DNA from: Bradyrhizobium centrolobii
GTDB taxonomy: Bacteria > Pseudomonadota > Alphaproteobacteria > Rhizobiales > Xanthobacteraceae
Direction: 5' to 3'
DNA length: 64,000 nt
NCBI RefSeq assembly: GCF_001641635.1
Contig: NZ_LUUB01000040.1
Location: 80,549 to 144,548, forward strand
A model generated the notes under the pieces. It worked only from the letters and a program-made list of their open reading frames with translations, did no database searches and was not told the origin of the DNA. Within the stretch, counting starts at the first letter, position 1. Every line of letters begins with the position of its first letter. The translations under genes and the position numbers were made by a program. Shown piece after piece: positions 60,664 to 64,000 of the stretch.

Positions 60664-62226
60664 ATGTCCGATCCGCTCCATGCATTTCCCCTTGTTTGCG
60701 CGCAGACGCTACGCGCGCTGTCGCGCTATCCCGGCCGCACCGCCTTCGTCTGGCCCGGCGGATCGTTGACCTATCAGGGTGCGATCGACCTGATCGGTCG
60801 CATCCAGGGCGTATTCATGCGGATCGGGCTTGCCCCCGGCGCCCGCGTCGCCTTCCTTACCGCCAACCGCGCCGACACCTGGTGCGCCGGCGTCGCCGCG
60901 CAATTGTCGCGGCTCGGTATCACCTGGCTGCATCCGTTGGGATCGCTGGAAGACCAGCTGTTCCAGCTCGACGATTCCGACGCCGAGATGCTGGTGGTCG
61001 ATGCGGCCGCGTTCCGCGATCGCGGCGGCGAGCTCGCCGCCAAGGCGACCCAGCTCAAGGCCGTCTTCACCATGGGGCCGGCGGATTATGGTGTCGACCT
61101 CTTGCATGCGATCGAGACGACGGGCCACGCCAGCGCCCTCTGCCTCGCTGGCCCGAATGACATCAGCACGCTGAACTACACCGGCGGAACGACCGGCAAA
61201 TCCAAGGGCGCGCTACGCTATCACCGCGAAAATGGCGGGGCCGCCGCCGCGATCCTCGCCGACTTCGAGATCCCGGAGGCGGCGCGTTATCTCACGGTCG
61301 CGCCGATCAGCCACGTCGCGGGCACCAAGGTGCTGCCGACGCTGATGCGCGGCGGCACCGTGCACATGCTGAAGGGTTTTGATCCCGAGGCCGTGCTGAC
61401 GACGATCGCGCGCGAGCGCATCAACTTCACGCTGTTCGTGCCGACCATGATCTACGTGCTGCTCGATCATCCGGCATTGAGCAGGACCGACCTCTCCTCC
61501 CTCGAGCTGGTGCTCTATGGCGCGTCCGCGATGTCGCCGAGCCGGCTGATGGAAGGCATCGAGCGCATCGGGCCGGTGTTCTCGCAGCTTTATGGACAGA
61601 CCGAATGCTACCCGGTCTCGGTGCTGCGCAAGGCCGACCATGATCCGAAGACGCCGGAGCTGTTCCTGTCCTGCGGCTTCCCGATCGCAGCATGCGAGGT
61701 CAGGATCCTCGACGACAACGACCAGGAAGTAAAGACGGGCGAGGCCGGCGAGATCTGCGTGCGCGCGCCGCACGTGATGGCGGAATACTGGAAGCGGCCG
61801 GACATCACCGCCGAGACGCTGAAGAACGGCTGGCTGCACACCGGCGATATCGCGCGCAAGGACGAGCGCGGCTACATGTTCATCCTCGACCGCAAGAAGG
61901 ACATGATCGTCTCCGGCGGCTTCAACATCTTTCCGCGCGAGGTCGAGGACGTGCTGTCACAACACGCAGATGTCGCGATGGTCGCGGTCGTCGGCATCCC
62001 CGACGAGAAATGGGGCGAGGCCGTTACCGCCATCGTCGTACCGCGCGATGGCGCTCAGCCCAACCCGGACGAGCTGATCAACCTCGTCAAGGCCCGAAAA
62101 GGTTCGGCGCATGCGCCGAAGCAGATCCAGTTCGTCAAGCAGCTGCCCATGACCGGCGTCGGCAAGGTCGACAAGAAGGTGCTGCGCGCGAGCTTCTGGA
62201 GCGGACGGGACCGGATGGTGGGATAA
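60664..62226 (+). CDS. Acyl-CoA synthetase (AMP-dependent, FadD-like)
   Basis: A 520-residue ANL-superfamily ligase that activates a carboxylic acid to its CoA thioester through an acyl-AMP. The AMP-binding P loop is LNYTGGTTGKSKGALRYH, followed by YGQTECYPVS, GWLHTGDIARKDERGYMFIL with the DRKKDMIVSGGFNIFP hinge, and the C-terminal catalytic Lys region (MTGVGKVDKKVL). The acid is not predictable. The ATG has GAGGA eight bases upstream. The thioesterase at 62666-63439 nearby may act on related CoA esters. Confidence 0.92.
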   Translation: MSDPLHAFPLVCAQTLRALSRYPGRTAFVWPGGSLTYQGAIDLIGRIQGVFMRIGLAPGARVAFLTANRADTWCAGVAAQLSRLGITWLHPLGSLEDQLFQLDDSDAEMLVVDAAAFRDRGGELAAKATQLKAVFTMGPADYGVDLLHAIETTGHASALCLAGPNDISTLNYTGGTTGKSKGALRYHRENGGAAAAILADFEIPEAARYLTVAPISHVAGTKVLPTLMRGGTVHMLKGFDPEAVLTTIARERINFTLFVPTMIYVLLDHPALSRTDLSSLELVLYGASAMSPSRLMEGIERIGPVFSQLYGQTECYPVSVLRKADHDPKTPELFLSCGFPIAACEVRILDDNDQEVKTGEAGEICVRAPHVMAEYWKRPDITAETLKNGWLHTGDIARKDERGYMFILDRKKDMIVSGGFNIFPREVEDVLSQHADVAMVAVVGIPDEKWGEAVTAIVVPRDGAQPNPDELINLVKARKGSAHAPKQIQFVKQLPMTGVGKVDKKVLRASFWSGRDRMVG

Positions 62227-62432
62227 TCGTCCTGATTGTGATCGCGGGTTCAGAGCACACGCGCCGCGCGAAAAGCCGGCGCATGTCAACGTCTCCATCC
62301 GGGATTTTACGGTGTTCTTGTGGCCGCCAAACCACAACGCGCCACGGAGTTTGCGGATGCGATGCCCGCACAATTGCAGGCGAATCAGCGAATCACCTAG
62401 ACCGCTAACGGGGCTGGGAAGCGGAGTATCAA

Positions 62433-62531
62433 ATGAGAGTCGCTTCCTTGGAAAGTGCGTTGGCTGCGGTCACGTTGATCACAGCTATCATTGTGCTGCT
62501 GTGGGAGATCAAGATCGTCTACAGCATGTGA
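62433..62531 (+). CDS. Possible 32-residue single-helix membrane peptide
   Basis: ATG at 62433 and TGA at 62529-62531 enclose one hydrophobic helix (LAAVTLITAIIVLLWEIKIV) with a basic start. AAGCGGAG is near but the ribosome binding site is weak. The rest of 62227-62665 shows nothing recognisable. Confidence 0.35.
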   Translation: MRVASLESALAAVTLITAIIVLLWEIKIVYSM

Positions 62532-62665
62532 ACTGGCAGGACGCTGGCGTCGAACAAGAGGCCTCCAAACAAGAAGAGGTTCGCGACCAGGGCATCCCTT
62601 CCGCGGCGGCGGAAGCCTGCCATTCAAGTGGCTGCGGGAGTGAGCGCTGTGCGCCCCCGTCGCGC

Positions 62666-63439
62666 TTACCGCTTCTCGATTACGAGACTTTGTACCGCTC
62701 GACCGAAATAGCCTTGCCTGTCCGCGAGCCGCGACATCGCGAGCCCGGTGCCGTCTGCACCGATCCAGGATTCCCCGTCGAGCATAATCCATTCGCCGAC
62801 AGGCTGCCGCGCAAAGCTCACCGTGAGATCGGCATTGATGTAGGTCCAGGCGCGGAAATCGAGCGTCGAGGCAGTACCGTTGGAGAAATCGGCGGCGACC
62901 ACAGCGCGCATGGCCTGCGAGATCGCTTCGCCCTCAATCAGCGGATGGTCGACGCGAAACCAGATCGCGCCGGCACCGGCCTGGCCGAAGCGGCCGCGCG
63001 CGGCGCGCATCGAGACCGATCGCACGAACGGGCTGGTGGCGGCGTGGCCGTCCTCGACGAGCGAGTCCTCCGGCGACGGCAGTTCGACCGGCAGCTCCTT
63101 GATGTCGTCAGGCAGCGCCAGCGCCTGCCGCTTGATCTTGAGCACGGTCGCGCCGACCACCTGCGCACCCTCGGCCAGCAGCTTGACCTCGCAGAGCTGT
63201 ATCTTGCGGCCCTCGCGCAAAACCTCGGTCGCAATCGTGAGCGGGGCCACCGGAACGGGACGCATCAGATCGATGGTGACGCGCGCGATGTCCATCGCGA
63301 CCTGCGTCGGGATGCGCTCGGCCGCCCAGGTCACGAGCGAAGCCGGCGCCGAGCCGTGCTGCATGCGCCGATCCCAGGGACCTGCGGCGTCGGGGCTCGT
63401 AACGACGCTGTTGCCGTCGAGGCGGTAGATGGCGGTCAT
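62666..63439 (-). CDS. Acyl-CoA thioesterase-family (double hot-dog) protein
   Basis: A 257-residue thioesterase-like protein: an N-terminal hot-dog (GPWDRRMQHGSAPASLVTWA, TIDLMRPVPVAPLTIATEVL, REGRKIQLCEVKLLAEG) and a C-terminal hot-dog (TLDFRAWTYINADLTVSFAR, GEWIMLDGESWIGADGTGLA, then MSRLADRQGYFGRAVQSLVI). It probably hydrolyses acyl-CoA esters; it is convergent with the acyl-CoA synthetase gene. Confidence 0.87.
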   Translation of the reverse strand: MTAIYRLDGNSVVTSPDAAGPWDRRMQHGSAPASLVTWAAERIPTQVAMDIARVTIDLMRPVPVAPLTIATEVLREGRKIQLCEVKLLAEGAQVVGATVLKIKRQALALPDDIKELPVELPSPEDSLVEDGHAATSPFVRSVSMRAARGRFGQAGAGAIWFRVDHPLIEGEAISQAMRAVVAADFSNGTASTLDFRAWTYINADLTVSFARQPVGEWIMLDGESWIGADGTGLAMSRLADRQGYFGRAVQSLVIEKR

Positions 63440-63486
63440 CGCGCAAATCTCTGTTGGTTGAGACGCTCGGCGTCCCAAATGAGGGT

Positions 63487-63573
63487 GTCGTCCCGGCGAA
63501 GGCCGGGACCCATACCCACAGGGAGCAGTTGTGGCGCGAGATTAGCGCCACGAGTCTTCGCCAAACTGCTCCC
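63487..63573. repeat. Nested palindromic repeat next to the IS110 element
   Basis: GTCGTCCCGGC-GAA-GGCCGGGAC is followed by a 53-base hairpin: GGGAGCAGTT (63521-63530) and AACTGCTCCC (63564-63573) enclose GTGGCGC-N7-GCGCCAC. The form is typical of multicopy palindromic units in Bradyrhizobium genomes and of target sites of IS110-type elements. Confidence 0.65.
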
Positions 63574-63589
63574 TGGGGTTGATGGTGTG

Positions 63590-64000
63590 GACGGCCCCCT
63601 ACGGCATCAGTGTGCCAGAATGAGGTTGTTGCAAATCTCAGACAAGGGAGCCGTCCGTGAGCCAGATTATCCGCATTGGGATGGATACGTCGAAGTATAT
63701 TTTTCAATTGCATGGGGTTGATGCATCGGAATCGGTCGTGCTTCGCAAGCGGCTGAGCCGCAAGGCGATGCTGGCGTTTTTTGCCAAGCTGCCGCCGACG
63801 GTGGTGGCGATCGAGGCGTGCGGGGCTGCCCACCACCTGGCGCGAGAGCTTGGCAAGCTGGGGCACACGGCCAAGCTGATCGCGCCGCAATTGGCGAAGC
63901 CCTATGTGCCGCGCAACAAGAACGACGGGCGCGATGCGGAGGGTCTGTGCGAGGCGGCGAGCCGGCCGCGGATGCGGTATGTGCCGGTGAAGACGGCAGA
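63590..64000 (+). mobile_element. IS110-family insertion sequence, left part (cut by window end)
   Basis: The transposase gene starts 67 bases inside this segment. A short inverted repeat, GGACGGC (63590-63596) and GCCGTCC (63650-63656), brackets the leader region as in IS1111-group elements, which carry subterminal rather than terminal repeats. The right end is outside the window, and the exact left boundary is not certain. Confidence 0.65.
63657..64000 (+). CDS. IS110-family transposase, N-terminal part
   Basis: The first ~114 residues of a DEDD-type transposase, starting at GTG. IRIGMDTSKYIFQLHGVD carries the first Asp, VVAIEACGAAHHLARELGK the Glu, and KPYVPRNKNDGRDAEGLCEA the next acidic residues of the RuvC-like DEDD domain. 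The gene continues past the window end. Confidence 0.85.
   Translation, partial: MSQIIRIGMDTSKYIFQLHGVDASESVVLRKRLSRKAMLAFFAKLPPTVVAIEACGAAHHLARELGKLGHTAKLIAPQLAKPYVPRNKNDGRDAEGLCEAASRPRMRYVPVKTA

Noticed and set aside
1..64000. CRISPR arrays, rRNA, tRNA genes and riboswitches
   Set aside because: I looked for regularly spaced repeats and tRNA/rRNA-like sequence and saw none that I can support; without a covariance search small RNAs could be missed.

Overview
The window looks like a chromosomal accessory region of a high-GC alphaproteobacterium. The gene families (an expanded Bug/TctC binding protein with LysR regulators, an HWE histidine kinase, SigF/NrsF, small Cys-rich secreted proteins, many decayed genes and palindromic intergenic repeats) point to Bradyrhizobium or a close Nitrobacteraceae relative. 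This is inferred from gene content; there is no rRNA or other marker gene in the window.

Layout. 1-5.2 kb: LysR regulators, a Bug binding protein, a cupin, three copies of a dispersed repeat, a decayed cupin and a decayed LysR gene. 5.5-9.2 kb: a large hybrid sensor kinase and a frameshifted methyltransferase. 9.4-15.1 kb: a cytochrome c/FTR1 iron permease followed by a mercury locus (merR divergent from merT-merP-merA-like-GDCCVxC protein-merB). 16.5-21.9 kb: an operon of VKOR, a Tes-like radical SAM enzyme, a CC-motif methyltransferase and a DUF255/DsbD-like protein. 22.6-26.6 kb: a copper-bufferin type operon (bufA-bufB-bufC-doxX) that continues into ECF sigma factor sigF and its anti-sigma nrsF. 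26.7-31.7 kb: a CcdA-like protein and a heavy-metal P-type ATPase, with a MerR regulator fused to a metal-binding HMA domain. 32.5-42 kb: thioredoxin/CcdA/TlpA redox genes, a Vgb-like propeller broken at a C9 tract, a haloacid dehalogenase, NrtS, DUF3179, a Cys-repeat peptide, a pentaheme cytochrome and small secreted proteins. 42-43.2 kb: excisionase-like and integrase remnants. 43.6-63.4 kb: mostly ordinary chromosome (caspase-like protein, DUF2235 hydrolase, two-component remnant, decayed propeller cluster, nitronate monooxygenase, acyl-CoA synthetase, thioesterase). The window ends inside an IS110-family transposase.

The unifying signal is a SigF-type promoter, GTAACC-N16-CGAA as reported for Caulobacter SigF. 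I find five exact matches in intergenic DNA (upstream of VKOR, an unknown gene/TlpA operon, DUF3179, the NPCAP-repeat peptide and a 75-residue secreted protein) and three close variants (upstream of the bufferin-sigF-nrsF operon, thioredoxin-ccdA and a 220-residue secreted protein). The window therefore seems to hold both the sigma/anti-sigma pair and a local regulon for periplasmic thiol and copper stress, including several families with no known function. Mercury and other soft-metal resistance genes with MerR-type operators are interleaved with it.
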